Shown here piece after piece: positions 11,021 to 23,879 of a DNA stretch of 64,000 bases. Each line of letters opens with the position of its first letter. Position 1 is the first letter of the stretch. The stretch is from Armillaria gallica (lineage: Eukaryota; Basidiomycota; Agaricomycetes; Agaricales; Physalacriaceae), in the NCBI GenBank assembly GCA_037576215.1, contig JBANDB010000001.1:7750001-7814000 (forward strand). The letters run 5' to 3'. Below the pieces are notes generated by a model. The model worked only from the letters and a program-made list of their open reading frames with translations, was not told where the DNA came from and made no database searches. A program made the translations under genes and the position numbers.

Positions 11021-13729
11021 GTTCTATCAGAGATAAGCCATACTCGTGAGCCGGATACCGGGAATAGAATCAGTTGGGTGCAGGTTGGTACCAAAGGAAA
11101 CACCGAGAAAGATAACACACCCATCCATTCTACCTTCTCTTTCTCATGGTAGGGTGAAGTTCCTAGAGCATTATACACCCTGCGCTGTAGATTTTGAAGG
11201 CGGTTATGTGGAATAAGCGAACACCGCCGCCTAAATGGGTCGAAACTTCTCAGCGAAGAGAGATTGACATCGCAGTAGCTGTGGACATACCTCCTCAGTG
11301 GTCATGGTCCGAAACTGTGGTTCCGCATGATGTTGATTCTCGTACGTCCAGAGACAACGAGCGTTGACGATGAGATGAGAAAGGTGTCTGAAAAACTCGT
11401 CAGCTACGATTGCTGAGGCAAAAGGCACGTACCCAGACATGAGTATACATTGTAATTAAATTTCTATGGGGGAGCATTAAGTAGAAGAACAGCGAGGTGG
11501 ATAGAAGGAAGATACGTTGACGGTGGTAAGAGGGCAAGCCGCGTGAACGATCGCGGATCATGGTGATGTCCCCATATGAACATAACCGCGCACCGCGAAA
11601 GACTTTGATCTGCCGTGCAAGATGGATTATATTACGCAGAGTAACGACGAGGTACGAGGAGATGAAAGGGGGGAAGTGGGAGGAAGGTACGAGGTGAGGC
11701 GGAGGTGTGTGAATAAAAGGTTGATATATCGATGCTGATTGTGATTAAGAGCAATGCAACGACGTTGCATAGGTTCGATATTGGGTAAAACTTCAAGTAT
11801 ATGCAGGATACGTATTGGATACGTGAGCCTAGAGACAACTGAAGGACCTGAACTTGTAGTACTTACCACTGTATGAGATCTGGAGACATACCCTGTTTTT
11901 TGTTTCGGGCTAGGATGTGCGGGTCCGTACCATTTCTATCTACGTTGTATTGACGTGCGTATATGTTCGCGTTTAGAGAGCAAAGTCCTGAGTGTGAATG
12001 TGCGGAATTCGAACTAAATCATTCCAAGGATTATATATTGGTGAGATAAAGAATCTCGGACGCGGAGTCTAGGCAAAAGAGGATCACTTGAGGATGACAA
12101 CGTCGGAGAAAGAGTAGTTGAACACAGACTGTGCTAATCATTGTCTTCAGTACCATACCAGAATATACACTGATTTTGCACACCCATAATATGACTCCAA
12201 AGCACGCCCAATCCTTGTACGCCACTGAGCGGTGGCAACAGAGAACGTTACGGGAGCAGAGAATGGACTGCACTTGGCAAGGAAATACGTAGGGCAGAAC
12301 ACGGGGGATATTGACGAGTCTCAAGTCGAGGCTGATAGACTTGTACTTAGTAGTAAGTATGGCAGGGAAGCAGCACTCATCGGCAAGAGCCGGGACTGGC
12401 GGAATGCTATTTCCGGAAACGGCCTACGTCATCATCCCCGCACAGAATTCAACCAGTTCAAGTCCCGTTCCTTTCCACCAGAACAGCTCGAAGACAGAGC
12501 AACATCTTAGACAAAGCTGTGCTTCATCCTTGTTTTCGACGAGGAAGGAGAGAAAAAGGTAGTCACCCAGAGCCTCCGACAAGCCTCTGTCCCGTGGATG
12601 CGTTTGAGGACGAAGGAGTCTCGGAAGCGAAAGAGGAAGATACGTGTGGCACATGTCCGGCACATTCCGATCTGACTTTGACACGTCTGTTCTTTCCACC
12701 ACTAGCTCCCGACTATAATTCCCGATTCTGGGCTATTGTATTCATGTCTTCCGCATTTTTCAAAGGTTGGATAGATATACTGTAAATCTCGCTTCCATTC
12801 ATTCAGATTAATACCGCTGATTCCCCCATTTTTCATGCGGTTCCTTTCCTATATATATTCCACGTTACTTTCACATCGCGCTAAAGTCTCGCGATTCTTG
12901 GGTTATAAGTGGATCTCTGAGTTCTCTGCGTCCAAGGTATGTGAACTGTGACTCCTCGAGCAGTATGGCTTACAGATGCGCTGGTAGTGCACTTTGCTAG
13001 GGATATCAGCTACTTGCGCTGTTAGGTATCGCAGGTACGTGCTCTGTCCTCTGCTGCATGGGTATCAGTCGCTGATGTAGATAGTAGGTTACGTGCTCAC
13101 AGTCACTATGGTAAGCATTTTCACCTCTATCTCTGTCTCTATGCTCATGCCGTTGTATGTCGGCGACAGGTCCATTTGTTTACAGTTGAAGTCCATTTTG
13201 AATAAGTTCTCTGGTCCGCGTATCCTTTTTTGTTGACTCCACCTTATACTAACTGCCATCACAGATGCTCCTGAAACACCAGTTGGTCCGGCCCTCGCTA
13301 TCGTCGTGTCGTTGTCGTGCAGGTTTTGGCATGCTTTGCGCCTCATCTGAATACTTACGCGTGTCCTCTTCCTAGCTACGAGTACCATGGAGCGGTAAGG
13401 GCCCTCGGTTTCCGGCAGTACAACCGAGAGTGTAGGGACTGAGGTTCTGTCATGCAGTATTTAGAATACGTAGTCGGTGTATGTATTTACCAACCACAAT
13501 AAATAGTATTTCTGTTCATTTCTACTTTCCGTGATTTGCATGATTGCGATTAAATGTGTTTCTGTCGTTAGTAAAACGTGGTGGACTTGTGAGCATATGA
13601 GAAGGGAATTGGGATAGTATTATGATAGTACCGCAATGATATATTAATGTGCGAGTTTCCGTTGTGATAGATTCCAATAGATTATGTATATTTAGAACAT
13701 TATGACACATTCCGATCTCGCGGTCTTTT

Positions 13730-14260
13730 CCCTGATGATATTCATTGCATCCATCTCATTCGTCCCCGGCCACGGATTCTTGAACAAAGCTGACTGAGTC
13801 AGACAAGTCGAGTGTACACACACAATCCTATATGGCGAAGACGCACAGTGGACGCGTTCATTCGAGGAGGGTGGTCATATTCAGAATGGGTATCTATGGT
13901 AGAACAGAGTTAGCATGTGACAGAATAACAGAGGATGGCACATACTGATCATAACAACCAAGCTAATGAGAACATCAGTAACTGCTTAGTCTGATAGAGA
14001 GCTCCTCACCAAGATGATGATTGTATGCAGCTCTTTGGCCAAGGATTCTGGAACCATACAGGTGTCAAACATGCTTGCCGATTAACCTTCAAGTTATCTT
14101 TCTTGTCCTTGTCAAAGACGGGCATGGCAGCAGAGGAATGCATGGATGAAGATAAAGCTGCATTTAGTGTTCAAGCTGTTGTTACAGAAGAAGCGACATA
14201 TGTACTGAATCAAGCTCAGGCTCATGGCGGGCATGCACAGGTGTGTCTGCAACGGTGATG
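13730..14260 (-). pseudogene. Scrambled NAPE-PLD-like fragments, copy B
   Basis: Read on the minus strand, about 14165-14035 corresponds to exon 1 of the gene at 1599 (peptide like VFDKDKKD ... PVWFQNPWP). About 14010-13930 matches the intron after exon 2 and the zinc-motif exon (GTTGTTATGATCAG for HNHYDQ), with exon 2 missing. About 13785-13740 then again matches the end of exon 1 (NPWPGTNEMDAM-like). Exon-1 material therefore occurs twice, so the segment joins pieces of two former copies. Confidence 0.65.
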
Positions 14261-15000
14261 TAATTCCATCAGTGGCAGTGCCTGCACTTCTACTAGCTCT
14301 GTCTGTCACACGCGAGTTGTCATACACCGATTCGTCATTCCAGAATACAGTTGGATGCCTAGGTCAAACTCTAAGCATGTGTCATAATCATTTCCCACCC
14401 TATCAAGTACCCAACACTTCCATGTTCATTTTTCGTTCCAAGAAGAATGTCTACATCCTGATCCCTTGTTAATCCAGTGGGATACTCCTCAACGAGCTTC
14501 CTGTTCCTTCCTGCTGCACCCAGCTTCATGCATGCTGCCCCTTCTTCCTTCCAACTGAGAACACCAAGTACTGTACTATTTCGACCAGTAATTCACATAA
14601 CATGTAACAGATGCCTCTGAAGTGAATCTCTTGGTATATCGTAACACATAACAACTGACAATGAAGCTGGTAGACTACAGGCACCAAAAACATGATTTTT
14701 ATGAGTCCAAAATACATTTTGGGTGCCACTACATTACCGTGGTGTTTTTATGCCTGATCCCACACATCAGGACTGTACGGGCTATTTCCCCAGCAACACA
14801 ACTGTACAACTCGGTGAAATTATTTTCATAATCTTATCTGATGTAATGGTGGCGCTTGCTCAGATCCTGTGAAGCTAATTTCCTAAATATAACATGTAAC
14901 ATGGAGCTCTGAACCTCTAGTCAATTGACCATATAGCATAACGTGTAACACCCCATGAAGCTACAGTTGAAATAGTACAGTACTTATTCTATTTCAATTC
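14261..15000. other. Intergenic DNA
   Basis: No gene supported. AACATGTAAC/AACGTGTAAC words recur (about 14596, 14892, 14940), suggesting a degenerate repeat, but I could not define ends. Confidence 0.3.
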
Positions 15001-15061
15001 GGATATTGCGCAGCAGTGTGTATCTCCCTCTGGGGTTCAATTCCCTATCTCTGACATATCC
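15001..15061 (+). repeat. tRNA-like unit (61 bp)
   Basis: Starts GGATAT and ends ATATCC, a perfect 6 bp terminal pair. The core contains GGGGTTCAATTCCC (T-arm/B-box-like) about 30 nt in, and there is no anticodon arm. Same family as the units at 586, 3819, 41711, 50964, 51825 and 56827. Confidence 0.5.
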
Positions 15062-15129
15062 TCAAAAAGATATTTCTCTTTTTGGAAGATGGACGTCTGG
15101 CTTCAGTTCGAAGGCATTTATATATCTAT

Positions 15130-16265
15130 CAAGGGGGCACTGGAATGTCATCCCAGCACATCCTGTAGGGTGGTTGGTTGCCCCTGGAGGGGCTGATAAA
15201 ATTTTTAGAACACAGACTTTTGGGTTCTCTTAGAGCAAAAAAATAATATTTGTATATGTATTAGTACAATTACTTCTATACAAGCAGTATTCCCAATGGC
15301 TATCCTGAAAGATCACCAAGAAACTAACATCCGAGGCAGGTATGCTGCCAGAAGCCAGAGATTCACTGGAGAACAGCCACATGATGTCATAAAACTGACC
15401 TATATATGGGTACTGGCAACCCCCTGCTAAATTCGGACTCCGAGCGTTACCAAAAATGAACCAGAATACCTGTGTTTTATGGATGCACCTACTGTGGGTT
15501 GAAGGAGCAAGATTCAGCTCTAGTTTTGCTGGAACAATTTACTCAGAATAAAATTCTACATGTATTCTTCAAGGCACTTTGTTTGATTTACATCATTTTC
15601 CTTGATTTTGGTGACATTTATCATGATTGCAGAATGAAAATTTCACTTTTGTCTCAAAGAATACATGTATTTTAGTTAGCAAAGACATTTCCTGTGTTTT
15701 TTGGGGCAGCTTCGACTCTGTGGAAACCTATACAAGGTGCATAAATTCAGGGTACAAATATGTACAAACAGTTGCATGGTACCAATTTTGTCATGGTTGA
15801 AGATGTTTAATTGTTACCAAACACATCATTTAAGGTGTAAACAAGTGGGAGTTAATATATCAACACTTTAAGACAATGAGATCAAGGAAATATGACAATA
15901 AGTATAGCAGCCTTGTTCTCCAGGCTATGAGAGAGAGACACAATAGTTGCAAGAATGCTATGTATATTAACAAAAGGAAAAGATTACTGCCATGACTAGG
16001 ATTCCTTGTAACATTATTTAATGGAGGCATGTGTTGCATACACTGTACAGGTCCCAAATGAAGAGTATGGATGGTCATGGACAAATGCAGAAGGGATTTG
16101 CCACAGGAAGGCCCAAAAAGGTGCTTACTCAGCTCACAGTCCAGGGTTGCTGATACCCACTATATATAGGTATAATAAAGTCATGTGGGTGGTTGGTTGC
16201 TCCTTGCCAGCCTGAAATAAATTTTTGGATCTTATGTGCAAAAATTTATTTGGTATGCCCCCTTG
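15130..16265. mobile_element. Non-autonomous TIR element with 8 bp target duplication (hAT-like)
   Basis: The left end begins CAAGGGGGCA and the right end is its reverse complement TGCCCCCTTG. The element is flanked by the perfect 8 bp direct repeat ATATCTAT (15122-15129 and 16266-16273). The 1136 bp interior has no transposase frame. A GTGGTTGGTTGC-containing motif occurs near both ends (about 15170 and 16187) in the same orientation. An 8 bp duplication with a CA-GGGG terminus fits hAT-type elements; the superfamily is inferred. Confidence 0.65.
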
Positions 16266-16276
16266 ATATCTATATA

Positions 16277-18027
16277 TCTATATATTAAGACAGGTTAATG
16301 ATGACATAATAAGGCAGACTTTGAATTTCTGGCCATTGCCATTGCCTGGCCTCTTCCGGCTGAGTTTTAATTCTGTTGCACTGCCATCACTGCTGCCTCT
16401 GTACAGCAACAAGCTTCAATTTTGCTGTGTTGCTGCCTCTGCAATCCCCCCATGGCACATCATTGGCATGGCTGGCACCCAATATTTGTGGAACTTAGAC
16501 TGTCTACCAACTATGCATGCTGTAGGCTGCAAAGTGAGTATTGAGCAAGTTCAACAAGCATTGTGCAACATTGAACATCAAATGACAAATTAGCAGGTAG
16601 GATTAGAAGCTAGGAGACCATCCAAGGACAGGTAAAACATATACATATACTGACTATGCCATAATTTGCTTATTATGAGGCTTTGACAAGACTCAAGCCT
16701 ATCTCCAGCAGTTAGAAATAGCAAGGAGACCATTTATGTAAGAATATGTGCTATGCTATGAGATGTAAGTAAGACAATAAATACAAGAAATACAGAATAG
16801 CTCAACTCAGCCTTTCTCTATCCATGTAGAGCAACAAGCTGAGGTGATGAGTACAAAATACAAGGTATACATACTACTTTAAAGTCTGAGAAAGCAAGGG
16901 AACCAAAGTAGGGATATGCACTGTACCTGTGGTATAGTAGTTATATCTGTAATGGTATGGTGCACATTCCTCAACATAAGTAATGACTAAAACATGAAAA
17001 TGAACTAATAGTCATAATATCCAAGAAGGAGATCATTGAAATGACAAGCAAGATGGGATGACAGCATGTGAGGTGCTCCAGAGGGCTTTGACTTTAACAA
17101 TTCAGCTATAACATGCTTACCCAGTTACCATATCATAAACAGCCATTGCCATACCACAGTGCAAGCCAGGTAAGTTTCAATTTTTCTGCCTCTACCAAGC
17201 CTCTACTCTCCCCACAGCACACCATTGGTGTGACTGGCTCCAAATCAAGCTTCAACTGAGACTACTTATCCATGCTATAGCAACAAGGCAAGTAGGAATC
17301 CACACTATATCTGTATATGGATATGACTATCAAATATATGAGTTGACCTGTACTGTCACTGTATTTCTGGCAATGCTGAGTGACTCCAAGATTTTTTGGA
17401 CCAAATTTGTTTTAGATACATAAATAAAGTTAGTACCTGTCAGATCACAGTAAATTATAGATAAATTTACCTATATTGAGTGAACCCATACAGGACCCAT
17501 ATTTTTTCTGGATCCTGAAATTGCATATGGTACCTGTATGAACTGTCCCATAATTCTATAAATACAGGTATGGTGTAGATCCCTAAGAGTGAGTATCAAG
17601 CAGTGAGCAATAAATGTCAATAGATGTAAGTCTTATAGAAATTATCAGAGTTCAAATGATGACCATGGCAGCCCACCATGTCAGATATCCAAGTCAGGGA
17701 CATAAGAACCAGAATATATAGCTCTTCCTCTCTCCTGCCAATAGTGACAGCTATTAACAATGATCACCCAAACCATGGGAGTCCCTACTACTCATCCATT
17801 ACATGGCTTACAGAAGTAAAAGAACAAAGTGTTATGGCACTAATAAAAAGGATTTTGCTCCATTGCAGTGGCTCCAAAGAAATAACAGAGATTCAGCAAC
17901 ATATCATAGTAATAAGCCAGGTTTGGGGCAGGCCCCAACAAGCCGAAGCCTGGTGTCGCAGTCAGGTTGCCAGAACCCGAGGTACAAGGGTCCGGCAATC
18001 GTGACGAAGACACAGGGTATAGGCTTG
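16277..18027 (+). mobile_element. Non-autonomous Helitron copy A
   Basis: 5' end TCTATATATTAAGACAGG preceded by A, 3' end ...GGTATAGGCTTG, length 1751 bp. The 5' 100 bp matches the Rep-bearing copy that starts at the very next base (18028), and the whole body matches copy C at 38458-40176. The 3' terminus (about 17940-18027) folds into a long imperfect hairpin. No coding capacity. Helitron assignment rests on the TC start, A/T insertion (shown for copy D), absence of target duplication and the linked HUH-Rep copy. Confidence 0.7.
17940..18027 (+). other. Long 3'-terminal hairpin of Helitron copy A
   Basis: AACAAGCC near 17938 can pair with GGCTTG(T) at the end, GGTGTC with GACACA, and TTGCCAG with CCGGCAA, giving a nearly continuous stem of roughly 35-40 bp over about 90 nt. 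The same structure is present at the ends of copies B, C and D. Canonical Helitron 3' hairpins are much shorter. Confidence 0.5.
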
Positions 18028-18530
18028 TCTATATATTAAGAGATGTGGATGATGACATAATAAGCTGAGTTTGAATTTTCTGGCCATTGCCATCTCCTGG
18101 CTTATTCTGGCTGAGTTTGAACTTCACTATGCTGCTATGGTGCGGTTCAAGCCTGGCCCCTTTTCTTCTTACCCTCTGCTCTGTTCCACTCTCCCCTCAC
18201 AGTGTACCATCTCAGGCAAGCATTACAGCCCTTTTACATATAATAAGGACTTTTGGGATCTCTCCCAGTACTGTCTATCAATATTTGATTGAAGCTCTTT
18301 ATTTCTGATTTTCTTTCAGGTGTTTTTGCCTCTTCCTTACACAGTGTTGCTACTATTTCCACCTCTCCATACCCTGTGATGTGTGTACCACTCTTATTTT
18401 TCTAAGATCAATACTCACAGCATTCTGTTAATAGGTCTCCATCTACTCCTACCAGAGAGAATGATTATTTTGATTTTTTGGCTCCAGTTACATCAGAGCA
18501 GAATCATCATGCAGAATGGGAGCAGGATCA

Positions 18531-18900
18531 TGTTACAATTTTTCCATTTTTCCTTATCTTATCTTATCTTGGCACAACATGTGGACACCGGCACTAAGTC
18601 GTATGACTTCAGCATTTCTACTGCAACACCTGGTAACAGGCAGACTTCCATACGACACTTGACAGATTGACAGAACTATTATTAGCATGACAGAACAATA
18701 TATAAGTAGCGTAGCTCTCAGCTTTGTACCCTATCTTTGAGCTAAGTTTAATCTTACGGACTTCACTCTACCTGCTCACCAAGAGTCTAAGTGTTATACC
18801 GCCTCGCTGTAGCAAACACCATGGTTCCATTGTCCTGCCCAAAGTGAGAGGCAGTGCTCATTGGACACCTTGTTTGTTATTTCCGAGTCTGTCCATAACA
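18531..18900 (+). repeat. 5' LTR of the Gypsy element
   Basis: 370 bp, TG...CA ends. Contains TTATCTTATCTTATCTT near the start and a TATA-like AATATATAAG at about 18698, a likely U3 promoter. Matches the 3' LTR along its full length. Confidence 0.9.
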
Positions 18901-19817
18901 ATTGGCTCGAAGCTTCTTACTATATTCCCCATTGTTCACCGAGGGAATCTTTTATGCTCACCAAAGAACAAGTAGCCCGATGATGAGCCTCCAGGCTCTG
19001 TACGCTCAGAATTCGCGGATTTTGCCTGCTAATTAACGCTACTGTCCCTTCAACGGCCTTTCAGCAAACCAATGATTGCACACTCACTGATACCACTTTC
19101 ATCCTATGGCAACCACTCCTCATGTGCTTTGTTATCCATCCCATCTTGCCACACATCATAATTGCCATACTTCATCATGGCAAGGCACCTTCGATCGACA
19201 ATCATCCCAATATGGAATTGACGCATCACTCAGAAGCACCTAGTTGATGTGCTCATTGATCACTTAATGAAAATGACGTGATTGGCATGAGTACCCTCCC
19301 AGCTACGGCAATTGCAGCTACGGCAACTACAGACCGTGTTTACTAAGACTGTTACTTCGCCAAGGCTTCAAGAAAATGTTGCCCCACGTGTACTCCTCAG
19401 CACAACAACTATCGCTCAGTAATCCGCAGCTAAACAGCACCTAACGATCTGTGCATTGCTCAAGCAAAACCATATAGTTCACATCCATATGCGGCAACGT
19501 CGACGAGTTGCTGTTACTTTAGAAGACCAAGGACCATATGTTACCTACAATTTTTACAAAGCCAAGGCTTTACGACCTTACTAAGTCTCGCATATTTACT
19601 CTATTTATAAATTCGTACTTGTAGTATAAAAACTAGCTAGAAAATGTAGTTCAGGGCAGTTCATCTCCAGTTGACCCCAGACTATGTCAATTATCGTCAC
19701 GCTCTAGTCTATCGCCAGTAAACAACGTTTATTCACCGTTCTATGGCAATATACCGTTTGCACCAGCATATTCTTGATCGCACGTCGACTCTTGAGCTCA
19801 CCAGAGTTATCCCACGG

Positions 19818-20650
19818 TTTTTAACTGTGAAGAGTCCTTCGTTACGCACTCTTCGCTCTTAACACTATTGGTGCACGCTCATACTGTGCCAATACGTGAT
19901 CGCCACGCTATACCTTGCCCCCGTTATCTTTTATAGGCCATCATCGTTTCACTTTCGCCCTCGTTATTGTCGCCCACTTGGGTAGTCTCAGAGCAGACTT
20001 AGGATCAGTTTCAGCCAGTTTTCATATAGTATCAGTCCCCCGAGTGGACTTGAAGGTTAGTTTGACATAGGATAGGATCGTTTCAGTACCAGACAAGTTT
20101 CGACATCGACTCAGCACCCTCGCATCGTATAGGACCAGTATCGCCACCAGTTTTCATAGCCCCACATTTTCTCTCGCCAGCCCACCCTCAGCACCTCGTT
20201 CCACATTTATTTCGCCACTCGCAGTCCCCACGCCGTTTTCTCATCGCCTCGCTCGCCCATAGACTATTGCCGACTGTTTAGTCTATTCTCCATCGTTCAC
20301 CTCGCTCTGATTAACGTCAAGCGATGTTTTCTAGTCTCGCAGCACGTTTTCTCATACGGATTCGTGGTATTCACATCATACCCGTTTTCGTTCCCTCTCA
20401 TTTCGAGAGATCCCTACCGGCTTGAAGCCATAGCATTTAGTACTCGACTACCAAGCAGTACTACTTCGCAGACTTAAAGTCGCAGTGTATTCTTGCGTAT
20501 AGAGGAATTGTTCTACTGCATGGAGGTGCCCCGAACCACTTGCACACACGATCACCTTGATTGCTGTGCCACTACATTAATTAACCAAGCTCATTCCGAG
20601 TTGGTGTTGCCGTTGCCACGGAAGTCTTAGGCTCATCACCGAATCGCCGA
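19818..20650 (+). repeat. Gypsy leader segment also present inverted at 32553-33376
   Basis: About 830 bp of the untranslated leader recurs in reverse orientation next to the truncated Helitron. No terminal inverted repeats were found at its edges, so it looks like a copied or rearranged fragment of a second Gypsy element rather than a separate transposon. Confidence 0.6.
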
Positions 20651-20833
20651 ATGAAACAATGCGTCCCTCGTCACCATGCTAAATGCACTGCTGATCACTG
20701 TCTATCAGGAAACCAAGAAGCCTGCATGGACACGTGGACCCCAGGGACCATTGCAGCAGTATCCATCTCCACCACCATTGCAATAATCGCGCTTCTTGTC
20801 CTCACCATCTTCGACTGCTTCCTTTTCATATGA
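20651..20833 (+). CDS. Short leader ORF with one membrane segment (Gypsy element)
   Basis: 60 codons from a real ATG in the Gypsy leader, upstream of gag. The first half is Cys/His-rich. From about residue 30 it reads GTIAAVSISTTIAIIALLVL..., a convincing single transmembrane segment, ending at a TGA that may be another CGA-to-TGA change because the same frame continues NLRAYRIQQRL. A second membrane segment occurs at the start of the next frame (21003). I do not recognise it; chromoviruses do not usually carry such an ORF. Confidence 0.35.
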   Translation: MKQCVPRHHAKCTADHCLSGNQEACMDTWTPGTIAAVSISTTIAIIALLVLTIFDCFLFI

Positions 20834-21002
20834 AACCTCCGGGCCTACCGCATCCAACAACGGCTCAACCAACAGAACCAGGCCTAAACGAGCGGAGTCA
20901 ACTCCTCAACAGCATAACCTTCATCATACTCCATCTTCTCACCTACCAACTTCTCCGACTCCTCGAAGACATAGCAGAAATTCGTCAACAGTGACGAAAC
21001 CA

Positions 21003-23722
21003 ATGACCCCTGACCTGACCAACAACCAGACGATTGCCATAGGAATGGCCCTTGCAGGTGCCGTCCTCATCTCCTTCTTCACCACGCTAATTCTCCTTGC
21101 CTTCCAAGAGAAAATCAGAAACCAACTCCAATGTTGGGGACTACTTGTCCCCATCCCAACATCGAGAAACTATGACCTCCCAAGACATGAACCCAGAATG
21201 GCGCCCAGCTGCACCACCAACTCCCATTCCCCAACGAACACATCGACTTCGACAACAACAAGACGGTGCCGCACCCATACCCGGGCCTTGGCCGAGATAT
21301 CCCACAGCTCCTCTGCCGAGTTCTTTGAGAGTCGGCAGGACAACTGCACCCCAGAACTACCTGGGATCCCAAGAAACATGACCCCAGGGCCCAGCAATGT
21401 TCTGAGAACCCCCAGTCCACACCCTGTCACCACGACCAGGCCAGTATGGACTGACATCCTCGATGGATGGACCGACACAGACCCCGACTATCCTGTGGGG
21501 ACCTGGGGGCCCGACGACACCCCTGACAACCTACAGGTATGGGACCAGCCAGTGGCCCCATCAACCGCACCAGCTTTCACTGCTGCAGATCTCGGAGTGG
21601 AACCCGAGATCATCACCATTCATGATACCGACAGCAAATGTGTACCAACTTACCTGGGTGGACCAGCGCCAATACGCCAACCTCACCCCCAGGTACTCAT
21701 ACCCCATCCTGATCGACTGGGTCTCGGGATACGAATGGCCCCAAGGGGAAGATTCCCCTCTGAGTCCAATGCATCGGACTCTGACTCCCCTCCCGAGGAT
21801 TACCTCACCTACAGACAGCAACTCGTCTGGAACCACAAATTTGACCTGCTCGAGTATGACCATAGGGGCCACCGCTGAACACCTGGGGACCCTTTCTACC
21901 TCCACCAAAATGACTATGACTGGCCCGAACTCTCCATCTGCGATCGAGAGATCCTTGGCCCCGAGCGAACCACCACCTGGGACCTCAGATGGCAGGACCT
22001 CAAGAGGAGGTTCTCAGCTGCAACAAGATGAGTCCGTGAACCCATGGGCTACTACCTCGCCACAGAGCAAGGAGATGAGATCACCAGAACCATCCTCCAG
22101 CGATGGGACACCATCATGGCATGCATCGTTGCCAACCAGAACCAGGAACATTATGGCCCAACAGAAGAAAACCACATATGGGATGTGTGACTACGAAATG
22201 CAGAGGAACAGCGGGAGTTGGAGAACACGCTCTGACCCTTGGCCACCACAGAGAATGACTGGCTATGGAACATGGGGGGAGGACCTTCCCTTCAACTATG
22301 ATTCTGGGATGTTCAGGGGAGCCTCACTGTCCCAGAACCCAGAAGATGTTCCAGAATTTGACATCGGACCTCTGCCCAACTCACCCCCTATCAAAACCCT
22401 CGACGACAAGGCTATAGGGGAGCATTCACCAGCCGGATCATAGCGGGCACTGGGCAGCCTGAAATGGAAGCAGAAGGATCAGGTGGCCAAGCTGAGCTGC
22501 CAATGGATCGCTTTGCCCAGCTAGAAGCACAGATGGTGCAGATGTGCAATGAGAACGTCAGGCTCAGGGAAGAGCTGACCGAAGCATAGAAGGGGAAGGG
22601 AAAGCAACTCGACTGTGGTCAACAACTCTGGCCAGGACCACCATGAGACAAGTTCTTGGTCCCGCGGCCCCCCGGATATCATGGACCACCTCCCACCGGA
22701 CCTGTCGGAACATGGGATGCAGACGACCTGCCTGTACTAACGGGCGTCAAGCCACTCATTGTGAAACCGCTGCAACCCTTCAAAGGGGAGCACGATGTCA
22801 TTGAAAGATTCCTCGGAGACTGTACAATGTACTTCGAGATCTTCTGGCAGTACTACCAGAATGTGCCATCCCTGATGATTGTCTTCATGACCTCCCACCT
22901 CGAAGGGGACACACAAGACTGGTGGGTCCACCTCCATAGCGACTATTGATACATACCATCTGAGCCCGACTACGACACGACCGAAGAAGAAATCAAGGAC
23001 TATGATGCCGGCCCCCGATACCGATATCCACTGTGGGATGACTTCATTGAAACCTTCCAGGACCAGTTCCGTGATCCTGCCATCGAGTTAGTCCACGAAA
23101 GACACATGGGTGAGCTCCAAATGGGCAGCGACCCTGCCCATGTCTATTTCTGAAAACTGGAATGAGAGGCCAAGCTGGCCAACCAGCTTACTGATGAGTC
23201 AGACCGAGGTGCCCTCGTACGAGCGGTGTGCAAGGGAATTCCACCCAGGTATGCCAGCATCATCGCCAACATTGGCTTTGGAGTGCCACGCACCTATCCT
23301 GAGTGGAAGCGCCAAATCCTCCAGATGTACGATGAATGCCAGAAGCAGCGGGTCTTCGACCAGACCCAAGGCATTGAGCACTGACAGGAGAAGTGACCCC
23401 CGGGGAACCAGAAGCAGATTACCGCCACCAGTAGTAACAAGAACACTACAGGTGGTGTGACAAGTTCCTCGATGGGCAAAGGGGCTGGCGATGAGAAAGG
23501 CCATAACTCGGGTGGAAGATGGATCATGCCAACAGGGAATGATACGAAGATGCAGATCGACAGGGCGAAATGCATGAAAGAGGGACTGTGTTTCCTATGC
23601 AGAGGAAAGGGGCACCAATCGAAGGATTGCCTGATGAAGGACACGAAGAAGGAGGTATGGGCAGTGGTGACGAGCAAAGTACCACTCGCTGAGAGTACAA
23701 AGGTCGAGAAGGTAAAAGAATA
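21003..23722 (+). pseudogene. Gypsy gag, broken by stops and frameshifts
   Basis: From ATG 21003 the frame reads MTPDLTNNQTIAIG followed by a hydrophobic helix (about residues 11-33), then a long Pro/Ser/Thr-rich region to a TGA at about 21877. It continues with further TGAs and at least one shift near 22270-22440; a coiled-coil-like segment (MDRFAQLEAQMVQM..) follows near 22500. From 22656 a capsid-like region reads PFKGEHDVIERFLGDC, EGDTQDWW and FQDQFRDP, ending in a CCHC zinc knuckle CFLCRGKGHQSKDC (about 23590-23632). The capsid/knuckle order is standard for Gypsy Gag; the membrane-like N terminus is not. Confidence 0.7.
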
Positions 23723-23879
23723 GGTCATCCGGGTTCTGATTCGCCTGCAACAACCAAGGACTTCACTGGTGCGCACTCTCTTCCCGCTGGACAGTCAACT
23801 TCCTTTTTACATACAGACAATTTTACTACAACACATTCAGCTATACCCCAGTCCCCACATGCAGGGCCGGTTTCTTTTT

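Larger units (their letters stand above)
9909..13730. other. Mostly unassigned DNA
   Basis: Several weak open frames lie on both strands (for example plus 10319-10714 and minus 11231-11440) without recognisable domains, convincing starts or exon chains. A tandemly duplicated exon-like unit lies at 10.79-11.02 kb. Nothing else in this stretch can be supported. Confidence 0.35.

Noticed and set aside
13089..13400. Possible small two-exon gene on the plus strand with a hydrophobic second exon
   Set aside because: A splice-like donor and acceptor exist, but the resulting peptide is short, has no known motif and does not extend to a convincing start.
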